From Mycolicibacterium sp. P9-22 (GTDB taxonomy: Bacteria > Actinomycetota > Actinomycetes > Mycobacteriales > Mycobacteriaceae): DNA of 64,000 bases. Positions 18,505 through 27,199 of this stretch are shown here, one piece after another. The notes below the pieces were generated by a model. That model saw only the letters and a program-made list of their open reading frames with translations. It made no database searches and was not told the DNA's origin. The stretch's first letter is position 1, and the number at the start of each line of letters is the position of its first letter. The translations under genes and the position numbers were made by a program. The DNA lies in contig NZ_NPKP01000004.1 in the NCBI RefSeq assembly GCF_008329585.1, positions 62,001 to 126,000 of the forward strand. Direction: 5' to 3'.

Positions 18505-19749
18505 ATGAAAATCGTTGTGGCAGTCCACGGCACACGTGGCGATGTCGAACCCTGCACCGCCGTCGCCCGCGAGCTCCGTGACCGCGGACACCAGGTGCGG
18601 ATGGCCGTCCCGCCGAACCTGATCGGCTTCGTGGCCTCCGTCGGCTTCGCCGATGCGGTGCCCTACGGCGTCGACTCCCAGAAACAGGTCGAAAGCGATG
18701 CCTTCCAGAACTATTGGCAGTTCCACAACCCGCTGACCGTCGCCCGCAAGGCCATCGACTACTACACCGCGGGCTGGACCGACATGAACGCGGCGCTGAC
18801 CGGCCTGGCCGCGGATGCCGACATCATTCTCACCGGCACCACCTATCAGGAGGTGGCCGCCAACGTCGCCGAGCGGTACGGCATCCCGCTGGCGGCCCTG
18901 CACTACTTCCCCAACCGGCCCAACAGCCAGTTGGTCCCGGTGCCCGCCCCCCGCTGGGTCGCGAAAGCCGGTTTCACCGTCATCGAGTGGGGCCTGTGGC
19001 GGGTCTCGAAGAAGGCCGAGGACGAGCAGCGCCGCACGCTGGGGCTGCCGAAGACCGGAGTCCGGTCCGCCAAGCGCGTCGTCGACAGCGGCACGCTGGA
19101 GATCCAGGCCTACGACGAGATGTTCTACCCGGGACTGTCCCAGGAATGGAACGGCAGCCGGGCCTTCACCGGCGCCATCACCCTCGGCCTGCAGACCGCG
19201 ACCGATGACGAGGTGACCTCGTGGATCGCAGCCGGCAAGCCGCCCATCTACTTCGGCTTCGGCAGCATGCCGGTCGAATCCCCCGCCGACGCGGTCACCA
19301 TGATCACCGAGGTGTGCGCCGAACTCGGTGAACGCGCCCTGATCAGTTCCGGGGTCTGGGAACTCGACGACATGCCGCACGCCGACCACGTCAAGCTCGT
19401 CGGTGCGGTGAATCATGCCGCGGTGTTCCCGACCTGCCGCGCGGTGGTCCACCACGGCGGCGCGGGCACGACGGCCGCCGGTGCCCGGGCCGGCGTGCCC
19501 ACCCTCGTGCTGTGGGTCTCCGCCGATCAGCCCGTCTGGGCCCGTCAGGTCAAGCGGTTGAAAATCGGTACGTCCCAGCGCTTCACCCGGATCACGAAGA
19601 AATCGCTCACCGAGGCGTTGCGCACCGTCCTGTCCCCCGACGTCGTCGCACGGGCACGGGATTTCGCGGCGCGGCTGGCCACTCCCGAGCAGAGCGTCAC
19701 CATGGCCGCCGATCTCATCGAGCAGAAGGTGAAGGCTGCGGCGGTCTAG
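18505..19749 (+). CDS. GT1 (UDP-glucosyl/rhamnosyl type) glycosyltransferase
   Basis: 414 residues with a GT-B fold. The N-terminal domain opens with MKIVVAVHGTRGDVEPC and the C-terminal nucleotide-binding domain has GFGSMP and the donor motif CRAVVHHGGAGTTAAGARAGVPTL, the signature of glycopeptide- and glycolipid-type family 1 enzymes. Mycobacterial members glycosylate glycopeptidolipids and, near pks5 in M. tuberculosis, include Rv1524 and Rv1526c. It likely adds a sugar to the acylated lipid made next door. ATG 18505 is supported by the Rossmann strand starting at residue 2; TACACT lies 8 bases upstream (18491-18496). Its stop overlaps by 4 bases the convergent stop of the acyltransferase gene. 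Sugar and acceptor are unknown. Confidence 0.88.
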   Translation: MKIVVAVHGTRGDVEPCTAVARELRDRGHQVRMAVPPNLIGFVASVGFADAVPYGVDSQKQVESDAFQNYWQFHNPLTVARKAIDYYTAGWTDMNAALTGLAADADIILTGTTYQEVAANVAERYGIPLAALHYFPNRPNSQLVPVPAPRWVAKAGFTVIEWGLWRVSKKAEDEQRRTLGLPKTGVRSAKRVVDSGTLEIQAYDEMFYPGLSQEWNGSRAFTGAITLGLQTATDDEVTSWIAAGKPPIYFGFGSMPVESPADAVTMITEVCAELGERALISSGVWELDDMPHADHVKLVGAVNHAAVFPTCRAVVHHGGAGTTAAGARAGVPTLVLWVSADQPVWARQVKRLKIGTSQRFTRITKKSLTEALRTVLSPDVVARARDFAARLATPEQSVTMAADLIEQKVKAAAV

Positions 19750-21110
19750 TTCGAGGGGCCCTCGACGCTGCCGGTCAGACCGAAATCGGCGAGCACCTTG
19801 AGCACCACCTCGCGCAATGCCTCCTTCGAATTGTGCCGGCCGACCGACCAGGAGCTGATCGACACGGCCACCCGGCCGCGTGACCGGCAGCCGCCCAGCA
19901 CCAACTGCCCGCCGATCCGGTTCAGCACCCGGCTGGTGATCTGCGGCTCGGCACCCCGCATCATCACGTAATCGGCATCGGCGCCGTCGGGCCTGCTGAA
20001 GGCCGGGCCCAGATCACCCATGTTGGAGCAGCCGATCGGGCTGTTCACCGACAGCACCATGCCCTCCAGTCGGCGCAGCACGACGCGGGGGGTCAGCGGC
20101 GTCAGCGGCAGCGGGCCGGTCATCCGCACCGACGTCTCGGCGGACTCCGACAACGCCTTCTTCATATCCGATCGCACGATGCTCAGATCCGACAGCACCT
20201 GATCGGGGTCCGCCGTCATCGTGGCCGCCACCAGCGCATTGGCGCGGGTGTCACCCTCGGTGCGCTCGCTGACCGGCCAGGACAGGTTCACCCGACCGTC
20301 CGCACCGACCCGGCCCAGCAACCGCCCGAGCCGGGCGGCCATCCCGCAGAACAGCGAATTGCTGGTGCCGCCGAGGCGCTGCGCGCATTCATCCCACTGC
20401 TCGGCGTCGACGAATACCACCACCGAGGGCGCCACCATCGGCACGTCATCGCCCGATGGGACGTCACCGGCGGCCTTGAACGAGGTGGCCAGGTCGTTGC
20501 GCTCGGCCCGTGCCACCCGCACCGACGCCGCCACCGCGCCGGCCATCTCGGGCACCGCCGCCAGTGTCTGCCGGGCGTCCTGGGCCAACGCGGCGCGGCG
20601 CGTCCGAGAGCGTGGTGGCGGATAGCCGAGATCGCGGTCGACGCCGTTGACGGCATCGGTGACGGCGATGACCAGACCGTGACCGTCGGCGATGGAGTGT
20701 GAGACCACCAGGCTGACCGCCGCCGCCCCGTCGGTCAGCGGCTGCACCGCGAGCCGCCAGCCGGGACCATGCTCCGGATCGATGGGCGTACCCAGGCATT
20801 TGTCGGCCCAGTTCCACACATCACCGCGCGGACGTTCCTGGGCCGACAGATCCAGGGACTGCGGGTCGGTGTCGGCCACCCAGCGGTGCCGGCCGAACGG
20901 CAGCGCCGAGCGTTCGATCCGTCGCCCGAACAGGCCGTTGGCCAGGTTGCGCCGGAACCGGCGCAACCCGTCCATGTCCACCCCGCGGTCATACACCCAG
21001 ACGGCTTGCACGATCGGCCCACGACCGAGAGCCCGTAGGCCGAGGAAGGACCCCTGGTCGATGTAGGAGAGGGTGTTGTCCACGCTCACATCGTAATTGC
21101 GCTCGTCCAT
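19746..21110 (-). CDS. Wax-synthase/condensation-fold acyltransferase (paralogue 3, last in cluster)
   Basis: 454 residues. The acyltransferase active-site motif appears as SHSIADG near residue 140: the catalytic second His and the Asp of HHxxxDG are kept and the first His is Ser. A C-terminal CSNMGDLGP motif (about 354) is shared with the two paralogues in this operon. The N-terminal pattern SYIDQGSFLGLRALGRGPIV, VWVYDRGVDMDGLRRF and RRIERSALPFGRHRW is also common to all three. Members of this superfamily transfer acyl groups to hydroxyls. It lies 19 bases after the FAAL gene in the same operon, so it probably acylates a sugar or alcohol with a product of the PKS. Acceptor unknown. Confidence 0.78.
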   Translation of the reverse strand: MDERNYDVSVDNTLSYIDQGSFLGLRALGRGPIVQAVWVYDRGVDMDGLRRFRRNLANGLFGRRIERSALPFGRHRWVADTDPQSLDLSAQERPRGDVWNWADKCLGTPIDPEHGPGWRLAVQPLTDGAAAVSLVVSHSIADGHGLVIAVTDAVNGVDRDLGYPPPRSRTRRAALAQDARQTLAAVPEMAGAVAASVRVARAERNDLATSFKAAGDVPSGDDVPMVAPSVVVFVDAEQWDECAQRLGGTSNSLFCGMAARLGRLLGRVGADGRVNLSWPVSERTEGDTRANALVAATMTADPDQVLSDLSIVRSDMKKALSESAETSVRMTGPLPLTPLTPRVVLRRLEGMVLSVNSPIGCSNMGDLGPAFSRPDGADADYVMMRGAEPQITSRVLNRIGGQLVLGGCRSRGRVAVSISSWSVGRHNSKEALREVVLKVLADFGLTGSVEGPSN

Positions 21111-21129
21111 CGATCAGCTGACGCGCATG

Positions 21130-22881
21130 TCAGGCGGTGGGCACCTTGTCGTCCAGCCGCGAGAACTCCTGCTTGTTGTACTTCTCCACACAGGACTGCC
21201 TACGGATCTTGCCGCTGGTCGTGATCGGGATGGCGCCGCGTGGCACGAGCACCAGGTCGGCCGCGCTGATCCCGTGCGTCTGCGAGACCGCGGAGGCCAC
21301 ATCTCGCTTGATGGTCAGGAGGTTTTCCACGATGGCCTCCTCGGTCTCGCCGCGCTTCTTGACCTCGATGATCGCCACCAGCTCCTCGCTGCGGTGCCCC
21401 TCGACCGCGATCGCCGCGACCCGGCCACCGGTGATCTCCTGGATGGTGGCCTCGATATCGTCGGGATAGTGATTGCTGCCGCGCACGATCAGCAGATCTT
21501 TGATCCGCCCGATGATGAACAGCTCGCCGTCGGAAAGGAAGCCGAGATCGCCGGTCCGCAGCCACGGCCCCTCCGGGGTGCCCTCGGACGGATTCTCGAT
21601 GCGCCCGCCGAAAGTGTGCTCGGTCTGCTCGTCCTTCTGCCAGTAGCCCAGGCAGTTGTTCTCACCATGGGACCAGATCTCCCCGATACCGCCGGCCGGC
21701 ACCTCCAGGCGGGTCTCGGCGTCGACGATGCGCACCACCGGGTCCTCCGGGTGGCCGTACCCGACCAGCTTGGTGCCGCTGCCGTCGGTGGTGCGCTCGG
21801 CCAGCCCGGCGGACAGCTTGTCCGGGTCGAAGGCCACCACGCTCGGCGGGCCGGGCACGCCGGTGCCGACGAACAGCGTCGCCTCGGCCAGCCCGTAGGA
21901 GGGCCGGATGACCCCCTCGTCGAAGTTGAACTTGGCGAACCGCTGGGAGAAACGCTTCAGGGTGGCCTCGTGCACGCGCTCGGCCCCGCTGTACACCGCG
22001 ATGACATCGCCGAGGTCGATACCTTCGAGATCCTCGTCGGTGGTCCGTCCGGCCGCCAGTTCGAACGCGAAGTTCGGCCCACCGGTGACCACCCGCGGGA
22101 AGCTGCCCATCAGCTGGATCCAGCGCGCGGGCCGGGCCAGGAACGACAGCGGTGTGGTGAACACGGTGCTCCAGCCGCCGAGGATCGGTGCGACGATGCC
22201 GAGCAGCAGACCCATGTCGTGATAGAAGGGCAGCCAGGACACCACGTGGGCGCCCGAGGGCGGCACCTTGCCGAAATGCGGGAAGAACGCGCACATCATC
22301 TGCTCGAAGTTCGAGGTCAGATTGCGGTTGGTCACCATGACACCGGCAGGGGTGCGGGTGGACCCGGAGGTGTACTGCAGATACGCAGTCTCCGGCTTCT
22401 CCTCGCGGCTGGACAGCGACTTGCGCCGAGCGTCCAGATCCAGGGTGTCGACCTCGATGACCGCGGCGGCCGCCGCGCCATCGTCGGTCTTCGCGTATTC
22501 GGCGACGGTGGCGGCGACCGCCGAGGTGGTCAGGATGATCGACGGGGCGGAATCCTTGACCACCGCGGACACCCGCTCGTCGTGCTGGCCGACCATCGGC
22601 ACCGACAGCGGCACCGCGATGATGCCGGCCTCCAGCGAGGCCAGGAAGCCGATGACGTACTCCAGGCCCTGCGGCGCGAGGATGACGGCGCGATCACCGA
22701 GCTGGCCGATGGCGCGCATCTCGACGGCCAGGCTGCGCACCCGCCGGTTCAGCTGCGCCCAGGTCAGGGTGGTGGCCACCCCGTCCCATTCCTGGTCGTA
22801 GTCCATGAAGGTGTACGCAATGTCCTCGGGCTGCAGGCTCGCGCGTTCGCGGAGCACGCCAATGAGGGAGGTATCGGACAT
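21130..22881 (-). CDS. FadD-type fatty acyl-AMP ligase (FAAL)
   Basis: 583 residues, the length of mycobacterial FAALs (FadD23/FadD24/FadD32 class). The AMP-binding P-loop is YTSGSTRTPAGV; SWLPFYHDMGLL, YGLAEATLF and the C-terminal TGDLGFLSDGELFIIGRIKD with K near GKIRRQ follow. FAALs activate fatty acids as acyl-adenylates and hand them to a PKS without making acyl-CoA. Position between two acyltransferases in the PKS operon indicates it loads the starter chain onto the PKS at 27200-33481. M. tuberculosis has fadD24 next to pks5; the number is not assigned here. ATG start; 43 bases after the preceding gene. Confidence 0.92.
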   Translation of the reverse strand: MSDTSLIGVLRERASLQPEDIAYTFMDYDQEWDGVATTLTWAQLNRRVRSLAVEMRAIGQLGDRAVILAPQGLEYVIGFLASLEAGIIAVPLSVPMVGQHDERVSAVVKDSAPSIILTTSAVAATVAEYAKTDDGAAAAAVIEVDTLDLDARRKSLSSREEKPETAYLQYTSGSTRTPAGVMVTNRNLTSNFEQMMCAFFPHFGKVPPSGAHVVSWLPFYHDMGLLLGIVAPILGGWSTVFTTPLSFLARPARWIQLMGSFPRVVTGGPNFAFELAAGRTTDEDLEGIDLGDVIAVYSGAERVHEATLKRFSQRFAKFNFDEGVIRPSYGLAEATLFVGTGVPGPPSVVAFDPDKLSAGLAERTTDGSGTKLVGYGHPEDPVVRIVDAETRLEVPAGGIGEIWSHGENNCLGYWQKDEQTEHTFGGRIENPSEGTPEGPWLRTGDLGFLSDGELFIIGRIKDLLIVRGSNHYPDDIEATIQEITGGRVAAIAVEGHRSEELVAIIEVKKRGETEEAIVENLLTIKRDVASAVSQTHGISAADLVLVPRGAIPITTSGKIRRQSCVEKYNKQEFSRLDDKVPTA

Positions 22882-22924
22882 CGGGGTGTGTGCCTTTCTC
22901 AGCCGTGCAGATCGAAATGCAGTA

Positions 22925-24283
22925 TTAAACGAACACGCCGGTCAGGTCGAATTCGGCCAGTGTCTGCGACGTCAGTTCCCGCAGACGGGTCTTCGAGTTC
23001 TCGGCCCCGGACTGATAGGCGACGATGCCGATGATGATCTTGCCACTGATGCGCCCGGACACCACGACCAGCTGACCGTCGCCGTGTTCCAGCTCGCCGC
23101 GCGGCGTGGCCTGGTCGACGCCGTAGAACGAGGTGTACTCGGCCTCGGTGCCGTCCACGCTGGTCAGTACCGGCGGGAGGTCGCCCATGTTGGAACACAC
23201 CACCGGCATGTCATCGGAGGCGATCATCATGTCGGCGACCTTCTTGACCAGCCGCTTGGGCACCAGCGGCGTCAGCGGCATCAGTTCCAGGATCTCGTCG
23301 GGCTGATCCTTGGCCGACTTCAGCGCCGTGCGCAGTATCGACCGGGTGGCGCTGAGATCCTTGGTCACATCGGTCGGATCGACCTTGGCGTTGACCAGCG
23401 TCATCGCGTTGGCGCGGACATCCGTCTCCGAGGTCCGGTCGCTGATGGCGATCAGCAGCGAGACGTTGCCGTCCGGATTGCGGCGACCCATCCGTTCACC
23501 CAGCTTGGCGCTGATGGCCGCCAGCAGCGAGTAACCGTTGCCGCCCAGCGCCTCGGCACGGGCATCCCATTCCGCGAGATCCACATAGGTGGTGATCGCC
23601 GGGACGATGACCAATTCGTCGGGATCGGACACCGGCGGGCGTGCCGGCTTCGGGTTCGCGGCGGCCTGCTGGTCGCCGGCGCGCAGCACCTTCACCGCCT
23701 TGCGCGCGGCACGGCCGATCTCGGGCAGCCCGCGGATGGTCTCGCGCAGGTCGGCGGCGATGGCCCGGCCGGTGCGCCGCGACAGCGGCGGCGGGTAACC
23801 GATGTCGATGTTGGCGCCCGCCACCGCGGTCCCCACCGCCAGCAGTGCGGCGACACCGTCACCGAGACAGTGCGAGCCCACCACCGAGATCGCGGTCACG
23901 CCGCCGGTGAACGACTGCACGGCCATCTGCCAGCCGGGCCCGGCCTCCGGATCGATCGGGACCTGTGCGAAACGATCGGCCCAGTCACTGATCTGCTCGC
24001 GCGGCAACGGGTCGGTGTTGACGCGCAGCGGGGCCGCCGGCCCGAGTGCGGACACCCAGCGGTAGCGACCGAACGGCAGCGGCGAGCGCTCGACGCGGCG
24101 GCCGGCGCACCCGTACCCGAAATTGCGATGGAACCGGCGCACCGCGTCCATGTCGACCGGATGCTCGTAGACCCACAGGCACTTGATGAGCTGCACCCGG
24201 CCGGTGGCCCGGTTCGCGCGCACCAGCGCCTCATCCCACAGGGTCAGCTGGTTACCCACAGCGTCGCCGTTAGTGAACTCCAA
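22925..24283 (-). CDS. Wax-synthase/condensation-fold acyltransferase (paralogue 2)
   Basis: 452 residues. Active site is GSHCLGDGVA: the catalytic His and the Asp of HHxxxDG are present, with Ser for the first His. It shares with its neighbours LWVYEHPVDMDAVRRFHRN, RRVERSPLPFGRYRW, GYPPPLSRRTGRA and VVCSNMGDLPP. The start is TTG at 24283 by alignment with the paralogues; a closer ATG at 24299 is out of frame and no other early start fits. The preceding gene ends 18 bases upstream and fadD starts 43 bases downstream. The role is probably transfer of a distinct acyl chain, or the same chain to a distinct hydroxyl, during glycolipid assembly. Confidence 0.76.
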   Translation of the reverse strand: MEFTNGDAVGNQLTLWDEALVRANRATGRVQLIKCLWVYEHPVDMDAVRRFHRNFGYGCAGRRVERSPLPFGRYRWVSALGPAAPLRVNTDPLPREQISDWADRFAQVPIDPEAGPGWQMAVQSFTGGVTAISVVGSHCLGDGVAALLAVGTAVAGANIDIGYPPPLSRRTGRAIAADLRETIRGLPEIGRAARKAVKVLRAGDQQAAANPKPARPPVSDPDELVIVPAITTYVDLAEWDARAEALGGNGYSLLAAISAKLGERMGRRNPDGNVSLLIAISDRTSETDVRANAMTLVNAKVDPTDVTKDLSATRSILRTALKSAKDQPDEILELMPLTPLVPKRLVKKVADMMIASDDMPVVCSNMGDLPPVLTSVDGTEAEYTSFYGVDQATPRGELEHGDGQLVVVSGRISGKIIIGIVAYQSGAENSKTRLRELTSQTLAEFDLTGVFV

Positions 24284-24301
24284 AAGACCTGTCCCCCATC
24301 A

Positions 24302-25648
24302 CTATTCGATCACGCCGGATAGCTCGAACGCCGCGAGCGTCTTCTCAAGTTCGGCCTTCAGCCACGCCGTGGTGTTCTCCGCACCCGGTGCGTAGGCGGC
24401 GAAGGTGAGTGTCTCGGTGCCGTTGATCCGGCCGGCAACCACGGTCAGCAGACCGCAGCGCTCTTCCAGCGCGTGCTTGGTCGCCACCCGGTCGATACCG
24501 CGCAGGAACACGAAGTCGGCCTCGGTGCCGTCCACATTGGGCAGGCCCTCGGGCACGTCACCCATGTTGGAGCAGGACACCGGCAGTTCGGTGCTGAAGC
24601 CGAACGCCACATCGGCCATCTTCCTGACGACACGTTTCGGGATGAACGGCGTGAGCGGCAGCAATGCCAGATTCTCGTCGGGCACCTCGCGGGCGACCCG
24701 CAGCCCTTCCCGCAGCGCTGCGCGTGCCTCGGTGAGATCGGTGGTGACCTTCGCCGGGTCGATGGCCAGGTTGATCAGCACCACCGCGTTGGCGCGGGTG
24801 TCCTCATCGCCGGGCAGCCGGGCACCCTGCGGGATATTGAGGGTCACCAGACCGTCCTCGGCGCCCACCCGGCCGATCTGCTGTGCGAGCTTGGCGACGA
24901 ACCCCGCGACCAACGAGTGCCCGTTGCCGCCGAGCTCGGCGGCACGCCGGTCCCAGTCGTCGAGCTTGACGCAGACGGTGGCCGACGGGGTGAACACCTG
25001 ATGGTCCGGTCCGCTGGCGACGGGCTTGGCGGCTCCGGAGTTCGACAGTTCACCGCGCCGGCGGACGGCCTGTCTGGCGGCCTCGATCAGGGTGCGGCCC
25101 ACCTCGGGGAGCCCGCGCACGGTGTCCTGCAGGTCGGCGCGCACCGCCTGCCCGCGGGTGCGGGCCGCCGGTGGCGGATAACCGTAATCGAGTGTGCGGC
25201 CGTTGATGGCGTTGACCATCGACGCGAGCGCGCCGCCGCCATCGCTCACGCAATGGGAGATGACGATGCTGATCGCCGTCGACCCGTCGGTCATCGGCAA
25301 CACCCCGACATGCCATGCCGGACCGAACTCGGGATCCAGTGGCATCGTGGCGCGCTCGTCGATCCAGCGCCCGAGTTCGCCGCGGTCGCGCGGCGAGGCG
25401 AAGTCCAGCTCCGATTGCGGGCCGAGAGCCGAGACCCAACGGTGCCTACCGAAGGGCAGGACCGAACGCTCGATGCGCCGGCCGAGCAGTCCATGCCCGA
25501 TGCACTCGTGGAACCGCCGGACGCCCTCGAGGTCGACGGGCCGCTCGTAGATCCACACCACCTGCATGACCGCTTCCTGGCCGGTGGCGCGCAGTCCGAG
25601 GAACATCGCCTGGTCGGTGAAATCGAGCCGGTTGTCGGCACGGGTCAT
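24302..25648 (-). CDS. Wax-synthase/condensation-fold acyltransferase (paralogue 1)
   Basis: 448 residues from ATG 25648. The active site is VISHCVSDGGGA (Ser-His-x3-Asp-Gly). VWIYERPVDLEGVRRFHE, RRIERSVLPFGRHRWVSALGP, GYPPPAARTRGQA and VSCSNMGDVPE align with the other two paralogues, so they descend from tandem duplications. The reading frame runs upstream to 25930 but overlaps the PapA-like gene, and the alignment supports 25648; GGAGG lies about 10 bases before it. The gap to the PapA-like stop is 32 bases. It belongs to the PKS-papA-fadD operon and likely O-acylates the sugar core or an intermediate. Confidence 0.78.
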   Translation of the reverse strand: MTRADNRLDFTDQAMFLGLRATGQEAVMQVVWIYERPVDLEGVRRFHECIGHGLLGRRIERSVLPFGRHRWVSALGPQSELDFASPRDRGELGRWIDERATMPLDPEFGPAWHVGVLPMTDGSTAISIVISHCVSDGGGALASMVNAINGRTLDYGYPPPAARTRGQAVRADLQDTVRGLPEVGRTLIEAARQAVRRRGELSNSGAAKPVASGPDHQVFTPSATVCVKLDDWDRRAAELGGNGHSLVAGFVAKLAQQIGRVGAEDGLVTLNIPQGARLPGDEDTRANAVVLINLAIDPAKVTTDLTEARAALREGLRVAREVPDENLALLPLTPFIPKRVVRKMADVAFGFSTELPVSCSNMGDVPEGLPNVDGTEADFVFLRGIDRVATKHALEERCGLLTVVAGRINGTETLTFAAYAPGAENTTAWLKAELEKTLAAFELSGVIE

Positions 25649-25680
25649 CGCGGCGGCACCTCCGATAACAACAACGGCGA

Positions 25681-27138
25681 TCAGGCCGTCTTGAGATCCA
25701 GGTCGACGGTGTCCGCGGCGATGGCGGCGACCGCGACGCCACGGCCCTCGACGACGCTCAAGTACACGGACTTCATCGCCTGCAGATAACGCAGCACCGA
25801 CTCCCGGGCGATCGGGTTGCTCGGGAAGGCCGCGGTCACTGTGGTCTCCTGCTCGACCCGGTTCACCCACATGCCGACCTGGTAGGCCGACCGGGAATCG
25901 CTGTAGATGGTCCCGTTGAGGCGCTGCCACTCGGCGATCACACCGGGTGACAGCAGGCCGGCGTCCAGATAGGACAGCATCGGCACGCCGGACTCGGGCG
26001 GGCGCAGGCCATGCGACTCGGCGCCCAGCTCCAGCACGCGTTCCACCGGCACATGGGCCAGATCCAGGCCGCTGTCGAAGGATTCCTGTGCCGCGCGGGC
26101 GGTGTCCCCGAAGGCGTCGACGTCGACGGGCACGGTGATCGGGACCAGGCCGGTGAACCAGCCGGTGGTCATGAACTCCGCCGGGGTGCGACGGGTGGTG
26201 GTCGGGGTGATGACCCGGTAGGTGTCCGTGCCGGTCAGCGCGGCGTTGGCGATGGCGCCGCAGGCGAACACGCCGCCGCTGAACCGGGCCCCGGCGCTGA
26301 TGCAGGCCTGCTCGAACTTGTCGCCCTGCTCCTTGTCGAGCAGTTGCACGGTGATGACGTCACCGGTGTAGGCCACCGACGGGTCGCCGAGCGGCAACGG
26401 GAACGTCGGCAGGGTGCCGCCGTTGTCCTGCAGGAATTCGATCCAGTTGCGGACCTCCGGCGAGTCGGTGGTCAGCGCGGACACGTACGCGTGCTGTTCA
26501 CGGCAGTAGGTGTCATAGCTGCCCGGCTCGGGCAGCTTCAGCGGCGCCGCGCCCTCGACCAGCGTGTTGTACATCATGTGGATCTCGACGAAGGCCAGTC
26601 CCATGAACATGGCGTCGGTGTGCACGTGGTCGACGCTGATGTAGATGGTGAAGTGATCGTCGCGCTGGATCATCCCGATGTGGAAGCAGTCCCACACCCA
26701 CGGGCTCGCGGTGCCCAGCACGTGGTCGCGCCACTGCGTCGCGGTCATCTCACCGTGCTCGACGGGGGCGAACTTGATGTCCCGCGGGTTGGTGAGGGTG
26801 TGGCGGACGATCTCGCCCGCACCCGAGTCGGTCTCGACGTACTCGAACCAGCTGTGGAAGGTGTCGTGCCTACGCAGGTAGGCGTTGATGACATGGGTCA
26901 TCGCCCGCACATCGCAGCGGCCCGGAATGTCCCAGGAGGGGATGTTGAGGCGGGCCATGTCGGTGCCGGACGATTCGTGCTTCCGGTACGCGAGCAGATG
27001 CTGCGCCTGCTGGTAGCTCACCGGGACGTCGCTGATCGGCGCATCCTTGACCTTCGCGAGCGTCGCCCGCGTCGGATGCCAGGAAGTCACAGCACCCGGT
27101 TCGCCGACCCAGTCGTGGATCGGTTTCATCGCAACCAC
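25681..27138 (-). CDS. PapA-type polyketide-associated acyltransferase
   Basis: 485 residues. Typical PapA features: VSYQQAQHLLAYRKHES near the start, SWDIPGRCDVRAMTHVINAYLRRHDTFHSW, and the catalytic motif DHVHTDA (His-x3-Asp, with Asp for the first His and Ala for Gly). This class (PapA1/2/3 of M. tuberculosis) moves methyl-branched acyl chains from a PKS or lipid intermediate onto trehalose. It sits 61 bases downstream of the PKS, as in the sulfolipid, polyacyltrehalose and pks5 loci. GTG 27138 is preferred because AGGAG lies 7 bases upstream; an ATG at 27129 is further away. It is unlike the three wax-synthase-type acyltransferases that follow it. Confidence 0.88.
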   Translation of the reverse strand: MVAMKPIHDWVGEPGAVTSWHPTRATLAKVKDAPISDVPVSYQQAQHLLAYRKHESSGTDMARLNIPSWDIPGRCDVRAMTHVINAYLRRHDTFHSWFEYVETDSGAGEIVRHTLTNPRDIKFAPVEHGEMTATQWRDHVLGTASPWVWDCFHIGMIQRDDHFTIYISVDHVHTDAMFMGLAFVEIHMMYNTLVEGAAPLKLPEPGSYDTYCREQHAYVSALTTDSPEVRNWIEFLQDNGGTLPTFPLPLGDPSVAYTGDVITVQLLDKEQGDKFEQACISAGARFSGGVFACGAIANAALTGTDTYRVITPTTTRRTPAEFMTTGWFTGLVPITVPVDVDAFGDTARAAQESFDSGLDLAHVPVERVLELGAESHGLRPPESGVPMLSYLDAGLLSPGVIAEWQRLNGTIYSDSRSAYQVGMWVNRVEQETTVTAAFPSNPIARESVLRYLQAMKSVYLSVVEGRGVAVAAIAADTVDLDLKTA

Positions 27139-27199
27139 TATTCATCTCCTGCTTCGACGACGTCCGACCCCGGGTTGAGCGACGCTGCGCAACCCGTGG

